Shown: one piece after another, positions 1 to 7,224 of the stretch
How the letters are laid out: every line of letters starts with the position of its first letter
Position numbering within the stretch: position 1 is the first letter of the stretch
Assembly (NCBI GenBank): GCA_946188165.1
Contig: CAMHTW010000036.1
Span: 1-34,881, forward strand
Reading direction: 5' to 3'
Length of the DNA stretch: 34,881 bases
DNA from: an uncultured Prevotella sp.
GTDB taxonomy: Bacteria; Bacteroidota; Bacteroidia; Bacteroidales; Bacteroidaceae
Made by a program: the position numbers and the translations under genes
Notes under the pieces: model-generated
Told to the model about the DNA's origin: nothing
What the model saw: the letters and a program-made list of their open reading frames with translations, nothing else
Databases searched by the model: none

Positions 1-391
1 CACCAAAGGTATTGGTACGCAGACGCATGTGGGCGTTCTTACGCATAGCCTCGAAGCTCTGGCCCTTCTTCTGCATGGGGTAGTCGTTGCCACAGAGACC
101 ATAAACCTCCAACTTGGTGGCCTGAATCTCACTGCTCTGACCTGCGCCCTGACTCTCTACAAGTATGCCCTCAGCATTGATACAGGCACCTGTAGTGATA
201 TCCTTCAGCAACTGCTCATCAAACTTCGTGGGATCGACGACAATCTGCACGTTCTTGATGGTTGAACCGTCGTTCAGGGCAATAAAGTCTACAGCCTTAG
301 AGCTGCGGTGCGTGCGCACCCAACCCTTCACACATATCTCTTTTCCAAAATCCGTACTTTTCAGTACGTCAACTATCTTTGTTCTTTTCAT
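1..391 (-). CDS. asnS: Asparaginyl-tRNA synthetase, N-terminal part (runs off the left edge)
   Basis: The frame opens with ATG at 391-389 and is still open at base 1, giving about 130 residues. It begins [19 protein letters not shown] and contains [20 protein letters not shown] and [13 protein letters not shown], which is the OB-fold anticodon-binding domain of class II Asn/Asp-tRNA synthetases. The Bacteroidota AsnS form is the closest match I recognise. The enzyme charges tRNA-Asn in the cytoplasm. The catalytic domain lies outside the window, so AsnS rather than AspS rests on the N-terminal pattern only. An A-rich stretch (TTTAAGAAAT on the coding strand) precedes the start; strong Shine-Dalgarno sequences are often missing in this phylum. 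A heptamer array lies immediately upstream. Confidence 0.9.
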   Translation of the reverse strand, partial: MKRTKIVDVLKSTDFGKEICVKGWVRTHRSSKAVDFIALNDGSTIKNVQIVVDPTKFDEQLLKDITTGACINAEGILVESQGAGQSSEIQATKLEVYGLCGNDYPMQKKGQSFEAMRKNAHMRLRTNTFG

Positions 392-400
392 ATTTCTTAA

Positions 401-432
401 ATTAGAAATTAGAAATTAGAAATTAGAAATTA
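401..432. repeat. Heptamer array, unit attagaa, upstream of asnS
   Basis: Four perfect consecutive copies of attagaa (401-428) plus a partial fifth. On the asnS coding strand this is TTTCTAA repeated, ending about 10 bases before the asnS start codon, so it would lie in the 5' leader. It is a member of the 7-bp-period array family described in the findings. Confidence 0.9.
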
Positions 433-448
433 TGATTACTCCCTATGC

Positions 449-456
449 GAAATATA
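449..456 (-). promoter_or_regulatory. Possible asnS -7 element (imperfect)
   Basis: The minus strand reads TATATTTC, one base off the Bacteroidota -7 consensus TAnnTTTG, about 58 bases upstream of the asnS start and beyond the heptamer array. The position is plausible but the match is imperfect. Confidence 0.3.
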
Positions 457-499
457 AGAATGGTAAGTCCTCTATAATTCCGAGCTTGAACATATCACA

Positions 500-534
500 A
501 TTTCTAATTACTAATTACTAATTTATTAATTACT
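500..534. repeat. Heptamer array at the rluB stop codon (attacta type)
   Basis: Five units in exact 7-bp phase: atttcta, attacta, attacta, atttatt, aattact. The rluB stop codon TAA (532-530) is inside the last unit, so the array starts at the end of the gene. Confidence 0.85.
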
Positions 535-1954
535 CATAAGCACCCATGCGCAGGCGGTCAACCTCTTCCTCAGTCAGGTAACGCCAGTCACCGCGACGAA
601 CATTCTTCTTGGTCAGTCCGGCAAACTGTACGCGGTCAAGCTTGACAACCTTGTAGCCCATGCTCTCGAAGATACGGCGTACGATGCGGTTCTTACCAGA
701 GTGGATCTCAATACCCACCTGCTTCTTGTCGGTATCACTGGCATACTCGATAGCATCGGCCTTGATTTCGCCATCTTCCAACTGAACCCCCTCGGCAATC
801 TGCTGCATGTCGTGAGCAGTCACAGCATGATCCAGATGTACATGATAGATCTTCTTCTTCAGGAACTTCGGATGTGTCAGCTTTGAAGCCAAATCGCCAT
901 CGTTAGTGAGCAGAAGCACACCAGTGGTGTTGCGGTCCAGACGACCTACAGGATAGATACGCTCAGAACAAGCGTTCTTTACGAGATCCATCACAGTCTT
1001 ACGCTGCTGAGGATCGTCGCTGGTGGTTACATAGTCCTTGGGCTTATTCAGCAGAACGTAAACCTTCTTCTCCATGGTTACGGGCTGATCATGGAACTTC
1101 ACCTCGTCGCTGCGCAGTACCTTAGTACCTAATTCGGTAACGACCTCGCCATTAACGGTCACCACACCTGCCTGGATGAACTCATCGGCCTCACGACGGC
1201 TGCAAACACCGGCATTAGCCAGATACTTGTTCAAACGCAGAGGCTCGTTGGGATCGTAGTTCTCCTCCTTATACTCGATACGCTTCTTCAGCGAGTACTT
1301 GGCATTAGGATCGTATGGCTTCTGCTTTTTCTTCTTAGGAGCGAAGCCACCCTGAGGACGTCCCTGATAACCGCCCTGCTGGTAGCCGCCCTGCTGATAA
1401 CCGCCACGTGGCTGATAACCACCGCGAGGCTGATAACCGCCTTCCTGCTGCTGACCATACTGTGGACGAGGACGATAGCCCTGCTGCTGGCGAGGCTGAT
1501 AGCCGCTACGTGGCTGCTGACCGAATTCTTCTGCCTGCTGGCCATATTGTGGACGGGGACGATAGCCCTGCTGCTGGCGAGGCTGATAACCGCCTTCCTG
1601 CTGCTGACCATACTGTGGACGAGGGCGATAACCACCCTGCTGACGAGGCTGATAACCGCCTTCCTGATTATAGTTGTTACGGGGACGATAGCCGCCACGT
1701 GGCTGACCATACTCTCCCTGTGGACGTGACTGACTCTGCAAACCGGCACCAAAGCCCTCGGGACGGAAACCTCCCTCATCATCATTCTGACGTCGGTTAA
1801 ATCCGCCTGGTGTGTAAGGACGGGTCTGCTGGTGAATACGTGGACGTGGTGAGCGTCCGGGACGATAAGTAGACTGATAACCACTCTCGTGGTTTTCTGT
1901 GTGCTGCTGCTCAGCAGCCTGCTCTTGATTTTTGTTCTCGTTTTCGAATTCCAT
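530..1954 (-). CDS. rluB: 23S rRNA pseudouridine synthase RluB-like, with a long disordered RG/QY-rich N-terminus
   Basis: 474 residues. The C-terminal half is a canonical RsuA/RluB-family enzyme: S4 RNA-binding domain around residues 238-285 (LRLNKYLANAGVCSRREAD), then the synthase domain with the catalytic-Asp motif GRLDRNTTG (Asp340) and the family ends SGKNRIVRRIFESMG and VKLDRVQFAGL. It isomerises a uridine in rRNA (RluB target in E. coli: 23S U2605; the target here is inferred). Residues 1 to about 215 are an added low-complexity segment of Gly, Gln, Arg, Tyr and Pro, with near-repeats of GGYQPRQQQGYRPRPQYG and a KKKKQK patch at 207-212. The enzyme proper is usually about 250-290 residues, so the extension roughly doubles it. 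purB ends 61 bases upstream on the same strand, so co-transcription is likely. RluB versus RluE/RluF cannot be settled from sequence reading. Confidence 0.9.
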   Translation of the reverse strand: MEFENENKNQEQAAEQQHTENHESGYQSTYRPGRSPRPRIHQQTRPYTPGGFNRRQNDDEGGFRPEGFGAGLQSQSRPQGEYGQPRGGYRPRNNYNQEGGYQPRQQGGYRPRPQYGQQQEGGYQPRQQQGYRPRPQYGQQAEEFGQQPRSGYQPRQQQGYRPRPQYGQQQEGGYQPRGGYQPRGGYQQGGYQQGGYQGRPQGGFAPKKKKQKPYDPNAKYSLKKRIEYKEENYDPNEPLRLNKYLANAGVCSRREADEFIQAGVVTVNGEVVTELGTKVLRSDEVKFHDQPVTMEKKVYVLLNKPKDYVTTSDDPQQRKTVMDLVKNACSERIYPVGRLDRNTTGVLLLTNDGDLASKLTHPKFLKKKIYHVHLDHAVTAHDMQQIAEGVQLEDGEIKADAIEYASDTDKKQVGIEIHSGKNRIVRRIFESMGYKVVKLDRVQFAGLTKKNVRRGDWRYLTEEEVDRLRMGAYE

Positions 1955-2015
1955 AATTGTTGTGTTGTTTTTAATCGTTAGAGCCTCACGGCTCCCTTCT
2001 TGGTGTTGTTAATAC

Positions 2016-3365
2016 TTACATTCCTGTATAATTGCTGGGCGTAATTGCCATCAGTTCATCTTTGATATCGTCATTGACATCAAGACCCTGTATAAACTCA
2101 TGAATGGTCTGTTCCGTCATCTTCTGATTGGTACGTGTCAAGGCTTTCAGTGCCTCGTAAGGATTAGGATAGGCCTCGCGACGCAGAATAGTCTGTATAG
2201 CCTCAGCCACCACTGCCCACGTGTTATCGAGATCCTCCTGCAACTTCTCTTCGTTCAGGATAAGTTTACGCAGTCCTTTCAAAGTGCTCTGGATGGCAAT
2301 GACAGTATGCCCCATAGGCACACCGAAGTTGCGAAGCACGGTAGAGTCTGTCAGGTCACGCTGCAGACGACTTACAGGCAATTTCTGTGCCAAGAACTGC
2401 AGAATGGCATTTGAAATACCCATGTTACCCTCTGAATTCTCAAAGTCGATGGGATTTACCTTATGCGGCATGGCACTCGAACCAACCTCGCCGGCTTTGA
2501 TCTTCTGCTTGAAGTACTCCATCGAGATATACATCCAGAAGTCACGGTCCAAATCAATGATGATGGTATTGATACGGCGCATGGCATCGAAGATAGCGCC
2601 CAGCCAGTCGTAGTTCGAAATCTGGGTAGTCCACTGTTCACGCTCCAAGCCCAGCTTCTCGCTGACAAACTTATTGCCAAACTCACGCCAGTCGTATTGA
2701 GGATAGGCTACATGATGGGCGTTATAGTTACCCGTTGCACCACCAAACTTAGCGGTAATGGGTGTATCTTTCAGACCACGCAGCTGTTCTTCCAGCCGAT
2801 AGACATATACCATCACTTCCTTGCCCAGACGTGTAGGGGAGGCGGGCTGTCCGTGGGTCTTGGCAAGCATGGGCACCTGCTTCCACTGCTCGGCATAGTC
2901 GTTTAACTGCTCTATCAGCTCTTCCACCATCGGATAGTACACCTGCTCCAGTGCTTCCTTAATGCTCAAGGGCACACTGGTGTTGTTGATGTCCTGAGAG
3001 GTCAGGCCGAAGTGGATGAATTCTTTGGCTTCAGTGGCGAAACCACTGAGCGTACTGATTTTTTCCTTGATGAAGTACTCCACGGCCTTCACGTCGTGGT
3101 TGGTCACTTTCTCAATATCCTTCACACGCTGAGCGTCCTGCTCGGTGAAGTTACGATAGATGTCGCGGAGGGGTTCAAACAGGCTATGGTCGAAATCCTG
3201 CAACTGTGGCAAAGGCAGTTCACACAAAGTGATGAAGTACTCTATTTCCACGCGAACACGGTAGCGAATCAGAGCATATTCAGAAAAATATCCTGCCAAC
3301 TCCTTTGTCTTCTCTCTGTAGCGGCCATCTATAGGCGAGATGGCTGTCAACATGTCTAATTCCAT
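2016..3365 (-). CDS. purB: Adenylosuccinate lyase
   Basis: 449 residues, normal length. This fumarase/aspartase-superfamily enzyme makes AMP from adenylosuccinate and also releases fumarate from SAICAR in purine synthesis. Visible family motifs are TSQDINNTSVPL near residues 122-132, AKTHGQPASPTRLG with the probable general acid His171, and the signature loop GSSAMPHKVNPIDFEN near 295-310, whose Ser acts as catalytic base. Opening MLTAISPIDGRY is typical of PurB; the ATG at 3365 gives four extra residues and Met5 is an equally good start. A TAnnTTTG promoter element lies 55 bases upstream and rluB follows 61 bases downstream on the same strand. Confidence 0.96.
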   Translation of the reverse strand: MELDMLTAISPIDGRYREKTKELAGYFSEYALIRYRVRVEIEYFITLCELPLPQLQDFDHSLFEPLRDIYRNFTEQDAQRVKDIEKVTNHDVKAVEYFIKEKISTLSGFATEAKEFIHFGLTSQDINNTSVPLSIKEALEQVYYPMVEELIEQLNDYAEQWKQVPMLAKTHGQPASPTRLGKEVMVYVYRLEEQLRGLKDTPITAKFGGATGNYNAHHVAYPQYDWREFGNKFVSEKLGLEREQWTTQISNYDWLGAIFDAMRRINTIIIDLDRDFWMYISMEYFKQKIKAGEVGSSAMPHKVNPIDFENSEGNMGISNAILQFLAQKLPVSRLQRDLTDSTVLRNFGVPMGHTVIAIQSTLKGLRKLILNEEKLQEDLDNTWAVVAEAIQTILRREAYPNPYEALKALTRTNQKMTEQTIHEFIQGLDVNDDIKDELMAITPSNYTGM

Positions 3366-3419
3366 GACTTTCTCTTATACCTTAATAATATATCTTGCTC
3401 TATTTTCTCAAACGTGGTG

Positions 3420-3427
3420 CAAAGGTA
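3420..3427 (-). promoter_or_regulatory. purB promoter, -7 element TACCTTTG
   Basis: The minus strand reads TACCTTTG followed by CACC, an exact Bacteroidota -7 consensus TAnnTTTG, about 55 bases before the purB start. The region where a -33 TTTG-type box would lie is occupied by the heptamer array at 3434-3461. Confidence 0.65.
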
Positions 3428-3433
3428 CGAAAT

Positions 3434-3461
3434 AAAAGTGAAAAGTGAAAAGCGAAAAGCG
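3434..3461. repeat. Heptamer array aaaagtg/aaaagcg upstream of the purB promoter
   Basis: Four units in phase: aaaagtg, aaaagtg, aaaagcg, aaaagcg. It begins 6 bases upstream of the purB -7 box, where the -33 element would be. Confidence 0.85.
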
Positions 3462-3501
3462 AATAATTTGCTGCCGCAACACCTTTTTTTTGATATTTAA
3501 C

Positions 3502-3531
3502 AAAAAAGAGTTCCGAATTGCTTCGAAACTC
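3502..3531 (-). terminator. Intrinsic terminator after tRNA-Val
   Basis: On the minus strand a stem of GAGTTTCGAA against TTCGGAACTC (one G-U pair, short loop GCAA) is followed by TTTTTTG. It starts a few bases after the tRNA 3' end, as expected for a monocistronic tRNA transcript. Confidence 0.8.
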
Positions 3532-3533
3532 CT

Positions 3534-3611
3534 TGGTGGGCGTTGACGGATTCGAACCGCCGACCCTCTGCTTGTAAGGCAGATGCTCTAAACCAGCTGA
3601 GCTAAACGCCC
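3534..3611 (-). tRNA. tRNA-Val (anticodon UAC), CCA encoded
   Basis: The minus strand gives a full cloverleaf. The acceptor stem GGGCGTT pairs with AACGCCC, the D-arm contains AGCTCAGCTGG, the anticodon stem TCTGC/GCAGA encloses loop CTTACAA with anticodon TAC, and the T-arm contains GGTTCGAATCC. The discriminator A and an encoded CCA follow (3537-3534). UAC reads GUA and GUG valine codons. It has its own promoter and terminator. Confidence 0.97.
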
Positions 3612-3631
3612 TTGCTTTTTGTAAGCGGGTG

Positions 3632-3639
3632 CAAAGGTA
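3632..3639 (-). promoter_or_regulatory. tRNA-Val promoter, -7 element TACCTTTG
   Basis: The minus strand reads TACCTTTG then CACC, identical to the purB element, about 20 bases upstream of the mature tRNA 5' end. The -33 region overlaps the heptamer array at 3651-3678. Confidence 0.65.
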
Positions 3640-3650
3640 CAAAGAAAAAT

Positions 3651-3678
3651 GAGAAATGAGAAATGAGAAATGAGAAAT
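3651..3678. repeat. Heptamer array gagaaat upstream of tRNA-Val
   Basis: Four perfect in-phase copies of gagaaat, beginning 11 bases upstream of the tRNA-Val -7 box. Confidence 0.9.
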
Positions 3679-3757
3679 TTGCCTTTCGTTAGCATTATTT
3701 AACAAAACAAAGACCGTTTCGTCTTGCAAAACCCTCATTTCTTCATTTTTCATTTAC

Positions 3758-3792
3758 ATTTCTCATTTCTCATTCCTCATTTCTCATTTCGA
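3758..3792. repeat. Heptamer array atttctc abutting the ACT-protein stop codon
   Basis: Units atttctc, atttctc, attcctc, atttctc, atttcga in 7-bp phase. It ends one base from the stop codon TAA (3796-3794) of the ACT-domain gene. Decayed copies extend leftwards to about 3735. Confidence 0.85.
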
Positions 3793-3793
3793 C

Positions 3794-4219
3794 TTACAGT
3801 CGATACAAGTCACTGGCTGCCATCAGCTCCACCTTCTTGTCTGTCAGGATGCGCTCGCAACCTTCGAGGTCGGTAGGACGGATTATCACGTGAGCCACGT
3901 CGCCATTGGCAAACGAGTACATATACTCGATAAACACACCTGCATCTGCCAGATAGCGCATCACCTTAGCCAGCGAACCACTGACGTTAGGGCATACGAA
4001 ACCGATAACATCCGTAATCTTCACTGCAAAATGAGCAGCTTTTAGCACTTGATAGGCTTTATCGGGATCGCTCACGATACAGCGCAGGATACCGAAGTCA
4101 GAGTTGTCTGCAATACTCATGGCCGAGAGGTTGATGCCTGCCTCGCCCAACACGTCGGTAACCTCCGTCAGGCGTCCCGACTTATTCTCCAGGAAAATAG
4201 ATAATTGTTTTGCTAACAT
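3794..4219 (-). CDS. Tandem ACT-domain protein, partner of the arylacetate-CoA ligase
   Basis: 141 residues forming two ACT domains. The first is at about 4-70 (LSIFLENKSGRLTEVTDVL, GINLSAMSIAD) and the second at about 72-141 (VIGFVCPNVSGSLAKVMRYL, GVFIEYMYSFANG). ACT domains bind small ligands, usually amino acids, and control nearby enzymes. Stand-alone double-ACT proteins of this type are commonly found next to phenylacetate-CoA ligase genes in anaerobes. Here the ligase ends 50 bases upstream on the same strand, so they are probably one operon. The gap holds an A+T-rich sequence with only a hint of 7-8 base periodicity. The ligand is not readable; an aromatic amino acid or its product is a reasonable guess. 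Confidence 0.88.
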   Translation of the reverse strand: MLAKQLSIFLENKSGRLTEVTDVLGEAGINLSAMSIADNSDFGILRCIVSDPDKAYQVLKAAHFAVKITDVIGFVCPNVSGSLAKVMRYLADAGVFIEYMYSFANGDVAHVIIRPTDLEGCERILTDKKVELMAASDLYRL

Positions 4220-4269
4220 CTTATATTAATTTATTGAGTTATTTAGTTATTCAATGGTAAATCGGTAAA

Positions 4270-5568
4270 TTATAGCTTGCGGTTATCCACCACGCGCTTG
4301 GCCTTGCCTTCCGAGCGTTCAATACCCTTTGGCTCTACCAGTTTCACCTTGAAGCCCAGGCCGATAACGCTACGCAGCTCTGCCTCCAGTTTTTTCTGCA
4401 GACCCACCATCGTTGCCATATCGTCGGTAAAGTACTCTTCCTTGACCTCGACCTTCAATTCTGCGGTATCCGTATTGTTTACACGGTCGACAGTCAGGAA
4501 GAAGTGAGGCTCGTACTCAGGCAATTTCAGGATAACATCCTCAATCTGCGACGGGAACACGTTGACACCACGGATAATCAGCATATCGTCGCAACGGCCT
4601 AAGATGCGATCCATACGTACCAAGGTACGTCCACACTTACACTTCTCGTAGTGCAAGGCCGTCAAGTCATGGGTTCGATAGCGTAGCAGCGGCATACCCT
4701 CTTTGGTCAGGTGCGTGAAGGTCAGTTCGCCAAAAGCACCCTCGGGCATTGGTTCGCCCGTCTCAGGGTTCAGAATCTCCGGATAGAAGTAGTCTTCGTT
4801 CAGGTGCGTACCGCACTGGTGTTCGCACTCGTAGCCTACGCCAGGACCGGCAATCTCCGACAGACCGTAGATATCGTAAGCCTTGATACCCAATAATGCT
4901 TCCAACTTGACGCGCATCTTCTCTGTCCATGGCTCAGCACCGAAGACGCCTATCTTCAACTTGAACTCATCCCTACTCCACTCGCACTCCTGCATAGCCT
5001 CGCCTAAGAACATGGCGTAGCTGGGCGTACAGCAAAGAATGGTCGTACCAAAATCGTGCATCAGCGTCATCTGCTTCTGTGTATTACCGCTCGAGATGGG
5101 AATCACACTGGCACCGATATTCGTGGCACCATCATGAGCACCCAGACCACCCGTAAACAAGCCATAGCCGTAAGCCACCTGGAAAATGTCGTCCTTCGTA
5201 GCACCGTAAGCCGTAAAGGCACGCGAGATAGCTTCTGCCCACATGGCCAGGTCTTTTCTCGTATAGAGCACCACAACGGGCTTACCTGTTGTACCACTGG
5301 AGGCGTGGATACGTACTATCTGCGACATTGGCACGGCGGCCAATCCGAAGGGATAGTTATCACGCAGGTCCAACTTGTTGGTAAACGGCAACTTGGTGAT
5401 ATCGTCTATCGACTTGATATCACCTGGCTCCAGGCCCATCTCCTGGAATTTCTTACGATAGAATGGCGTATTGTGATACACATACTCCGCCATCTTCTTC
5501 AAACGAATGCTTTGTATTTCGCGCAACTGTTCGCGATCCATGCATTCCACACTTTCGTTCCAAATCAT
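4270..5568 (-). CDS. paaK: Phenylacetate-CoA ligase family enzyme (AMP-forming)
   Basis: 432 residues, normal for PaaK. This ANL-superfamily adenylating enzyme activates an arylacetate (phenylacetate or indoleacetate type) with ATP and joins it to CoA. The P-loop RIHASSGTTGKP is near residues 86-97, the adenylate-binding YGLSEIAGPGV at 234-244, YRTHDLT further on, and the C-terminal hinge around MDRILGRCDDMLIIRGVNVFP. Cysteines in YECEHQCGTH and YEKCKCGR resemble the metal site often seen in this branch. No phenylacetate ring-cleavage genes are present, so a reversible role in amino-acid-derived aryl-CoA metabolism (as with indolepyruvate oxidoreductase in anaerobes) is more likely than aerobic catabolism; that is inference. 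Confidence 0.93.
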   Translation of the reverse strand: MIWNESVECMDREQLREIQSIRLKKMAEYVYHNTPFYRKKFQEMGLEPGDIKSIDDITKLPFTNKLDLRDNYPFGLAAVPMSQIVRIHASSGTTGKPVVVLYTRKDLAMWAEAISRAFTAYGATKDDIFQVAYGYGLFTGGLGAHDGATNIGASVIPISSGNTQKQMTLMHDFGTTILCCTPSYAMFLGEAMQECEWSRDEFKLKIGVFGAEPWTEKMRVKLEALLGIKAYDIYGLSEIAGPGVGYECEHQCGTHLNEDYFYPEILNPETGEPMPEGAFGELTFTHLTKEGMPLLRYRTHDLTALHYEKCKCGRTLVRMDRILGRCDDMLIIRGVNVFPSQIEDVILKLPEYEPHFFLTVDRVNNTDTAELKVEVKEEYFTDDMATMVGLQKKLEAELRSVIGLGFKVKLVEPKGIERSEGKAKRVVDNRKL

Positions 5569-5616
5569 TTTTCTTTCTTCTGTTTAAAAATATGCTTAGT
5601 TAGTCGTTGTGCCCTG

Positions 5617-5624
5617 CAAAGATA
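5617..5624 (-). promoter_or_regulatory. Promoter of the paaK-ACT operon, -7 element TATCTTTG
   Basis: TATCTTTG then CAGG on the minus strand, an exact TAnnTTTG match, about 49 bases before the ligase start. T-rich sequence with several TTTG motifs lies further upstream. Confidence 0.6.
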
Positions 5625-5730
5625 GTGCAAATTGAGCGAAATACAAAACAAAACACAAAGTTTTTTGTTTTTATTTCCGAAATGCAGCCTATCTTCACCT
5701 AAGGTAAAAGGTACGCAGCGAACGCTACCG

Positions 5731-5810
5731 ACTTTAGACACGCCCACCGCCGATATCAGCAGCGGCCGCTGCTGATTAAAGACACGCCCGCTGCTGACTC
5801 GTAAAAGACC
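5731..5810. repeat. Palindrome and flanking GACACGCCC repeats between paaK and the beta-helix lipoprotein gene
   Basis: A perfect 20-bp palindrome TCAGCAGCGGCCGCTGCTGA at 5756-5775 is flanked by two copies of a tttAgacacgccc-type motif (about 5733-5745 and 5776-5789), each followed by an accgc or gctgctga tail. The G+C content is much higher than the surroundings. I recognise no named element. Confidence 0.7.
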
Positions 5811-5827
5811 GTCTCTCTCCCTGCCCC

Positions 5828-5915
5828 AACGTCACTTACACCCTGTTTCAACGGCACTTACACCCTGCATCAACGGCACTTTCAACCCGTAGTAACGGCA
5901 CTTTCAACCCGTAAT
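5828..5915. repeat. Four tandem 22-bp repeats in the 434-bp gene-free gap
   Basis: Four consecutive 22-base units at 5828, 5850, 5872 and 5894, all of the form aacggcactt-(a/t)-ca-(a/c)-ccc-(t/g). Units 1-2 share cttacaccctg and units 3-4 share ctttcaacccgta. The gap 5569-6002 holds the paaK promoter, this cluster and a terminator; I see no gene there. A short open frame over 5565-5747 looks spurious. Confidence 0.85.
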
Positions 5916-5938
5916 CGACTATAAAGCAACTGGAAAGC

Positions 5939-5976
5939 AAAAAAAGATGTGCCCCAGCAACTATTGCCTGGAGCAC
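5939..5976 (-). terminator. Intrinsic terminator of the beta-helix lipoprotein gene
   Basis: Minus strand: GTGCTCCAGGCAA pairs with TTGCTGGGGCAC (one bulge, one G-U) around a short loop, then ATC and seven T. It lies 26 bases past the stop codon at 6003. Confidence 0.8.
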
Positions 5977-6002
5977 ACCCCTGTTATGATAACTTGATGA
6001 TT

Positions 6003-7106
6003 TTACTGGTAAATCCACTGAGTCCAACGGGGATCACCAGGAATATCCTCCAGATTCAGGAATGTCAAGTTGGTCGGACGGAAGTTGCCCTCCTCAGGAG
6101 CTCTGAACTGAGGATCAATCTGTACGCCCTCATCGCCATTATATTTGGTTTCTTCAAAGAATTTGCCATCCCACAGATAAACATTGTTTTTAGCTCCCAC
6201 CTGATTCTTGTTGTTGGTCATATTACCATAAATCTTCTGGTTAGAGCAATTGTAGAAGATGTTAGAAGCAACAGCATACTTGTACTTATTCTGACCCTTC
6301 AAGGTATTGGTGTTCAGGAACTGCTTCTTGTAGGCAATGTTTGCAAATGTATTGTAGGAGCAGATAAACAATCCCTCTTTATCCTCATAGCCGGTAATCT
6401 GCCAGGGGCGCTTACCAGAAAGGCCAATGAAGTTAGCAGAAGCAGTATTCTTGTCCTCTGAATAGAACGTAGAATTAACAATGCTGAAATTGATAGCCAT
6501 AGAAGCTGCAAGGTTCAGAACAAGATTACCCTGAGACTTATAGCCTACGTTACAATTGAAAATAGTGAACTCTTCAAAAGCATAAGGCGCACCATTGTCA
6601 TAGAAGAAAGCCTTCGTAAGTCCCTTTGCAACTACATTCTCAATGACAACTGGATCCTTAATGACATACTGACCAGACTCAACCTTCAGACTTTCATCAG
6701 CAGCATCACCTTTAGTCATCATCAACAAATGATTGGGGAAATTGCTGCAGTCAAAGACAACATTCTTGATGGTGAATGCGTTGCCGAACTTTATAGAATT
6801 TGTAGGCACAACTACTGGAGGATTGTTTTCGTCACCAACAAGGGTGAATTTCTGACCTGGGGTCAGCTCAATCTTACCAGTGTAAACGGTATCAACACCT
6901 GCGGGAATCTCGATGATGATGTCATTTGTAGTTGCTGCAAGCTTCTTGTAGATAGGAGCCAGCGTGTCACCGCTCTGAATTGTAACATCCTTCAGTGAGG
7001 GATCAAAGCCAGTACCGGGATTATCCTTTACTGCTTCACAACTTGTCAGTGCAATTGCGAACATCGCTGATGCTGCGCAACTCAAGAAAAAGCTAAATTT
7101 CTTCAT
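6003..7106 (-). CDS. Surface lipoprotein, DUF4957/DUF5123-like right-handed beta-helix
   Basis: 367 residues. The leader MKKFSFFLSCAASAMFAIAL ends in the lipobox LTSC, with lipid Cys23 followed by EAVKDNPG. The body is rich in short beta-strand/Asn turns (FGNAFTIKNVVFDCSNF, FTIFNCNVGYKSQGN, FSIVNSTFYSED, ASNIFYNCSNQKIYG, AKNNVYLWDGKFF). This pattern, and the ending ...DPQFRAPEEGNFRPTNLTFL, resembles the DUF4957/DUF5123 beta-helix lipoproteins often found with glycan-utilisation loci. No SusC/SusD partners are nearby. It stands alone with its own promoter and terminator. Glycan binding is a family-based guess, not visible in the sequence. Confidence 0.75.
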   Translation of the reverse strand: MKKFSFFLSCAASAMFAIALTSCEAVKDNPGTGFDPSLKDVTIQSGDTLAPIYKKLAATTNDIIIEIPAGVDTVYTGKIELTPGQKFTLVGDENNPPVVVPTNSIKFGNAFTIKNVVFDCSNFPNHLLMMTKGDAADESLKVESGQYVIKDPVVIENVVAKGLTKAFFYDNGAPYAFEEFTIFNCNVGYKSQGNLVLNLAASMAINFSIVNSTFYSEDKNTASANFIGLSGKRPWQITGYEDKEGLFICSYNTFANIAYKKQFLNTNTLKGQNKYKYAVASNIFYNCSNQKIYGNMTNNKNQVGAKNNVYLWDGKFFEETKYNGDEGVQIDPQFRAPEEGNFRPTNLTFLNLEDIPGDPRWTQWIYQ

Positions 7107-7159
7107 GTTTTGTAATTGTTTTAGTTTGTGATATGTTAAATAGATTTATATTTTCGATG

Positions 7160-7167
7160 CAAATATA
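7160..7167 (-). promoter_or_regulatory. Promoter of the beta-helix lipoprotein gene (-7 TATATTTG, -33 TTTG)
   Basis: TATATTTG on the minus strand, with TTTG twenty bases further upstream. This is one of the best matches in the window to the Bacteroidota promoter TTTG-N19/20-TAnnTTTG. The distance to the start codon is about 54 bases. Confidence 0.7.
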
Positions 7168-7224
7168 GTGCTTTTATTTGGAATGAACAAATTATTTGAT
7201 AAAAAAATGAAATATAACTTCAAA

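Noticed and set aside
1288..1884. Overlapping frames on both strands in the rluB 5' region
   Set aside because: They are products of the repetitive GQR-rich coding sequence of rluB; the rluB frame alone has a recognisable C-terminal enzyme.
1990..2000. Possible small hairpin between purB and rluB (GAGCC/GGCTC)
   Set aside because: Five-base stem without a T run; too weak to call a terminator.
3400..3753. Minus-strand open frame of 117 codons across tRNA-Val
   Set aside because: It runs through the tRNA gene, its terminator and two heptamer arrays; the Ser/His/Phe-rich repeats in the translation come from the repeat DNA, not from a protein gene.
4220..4269. A heptamer array between the ligase and ACT genes
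   Set aside because: Some 7-8 base similarity (AATAACT, AAATAAC) but no sustained phase.
5565..5747. Short minus-strand frame upstream of paaK
   Set aside because: It overlaps the paaK promoter and start and has no protein features.
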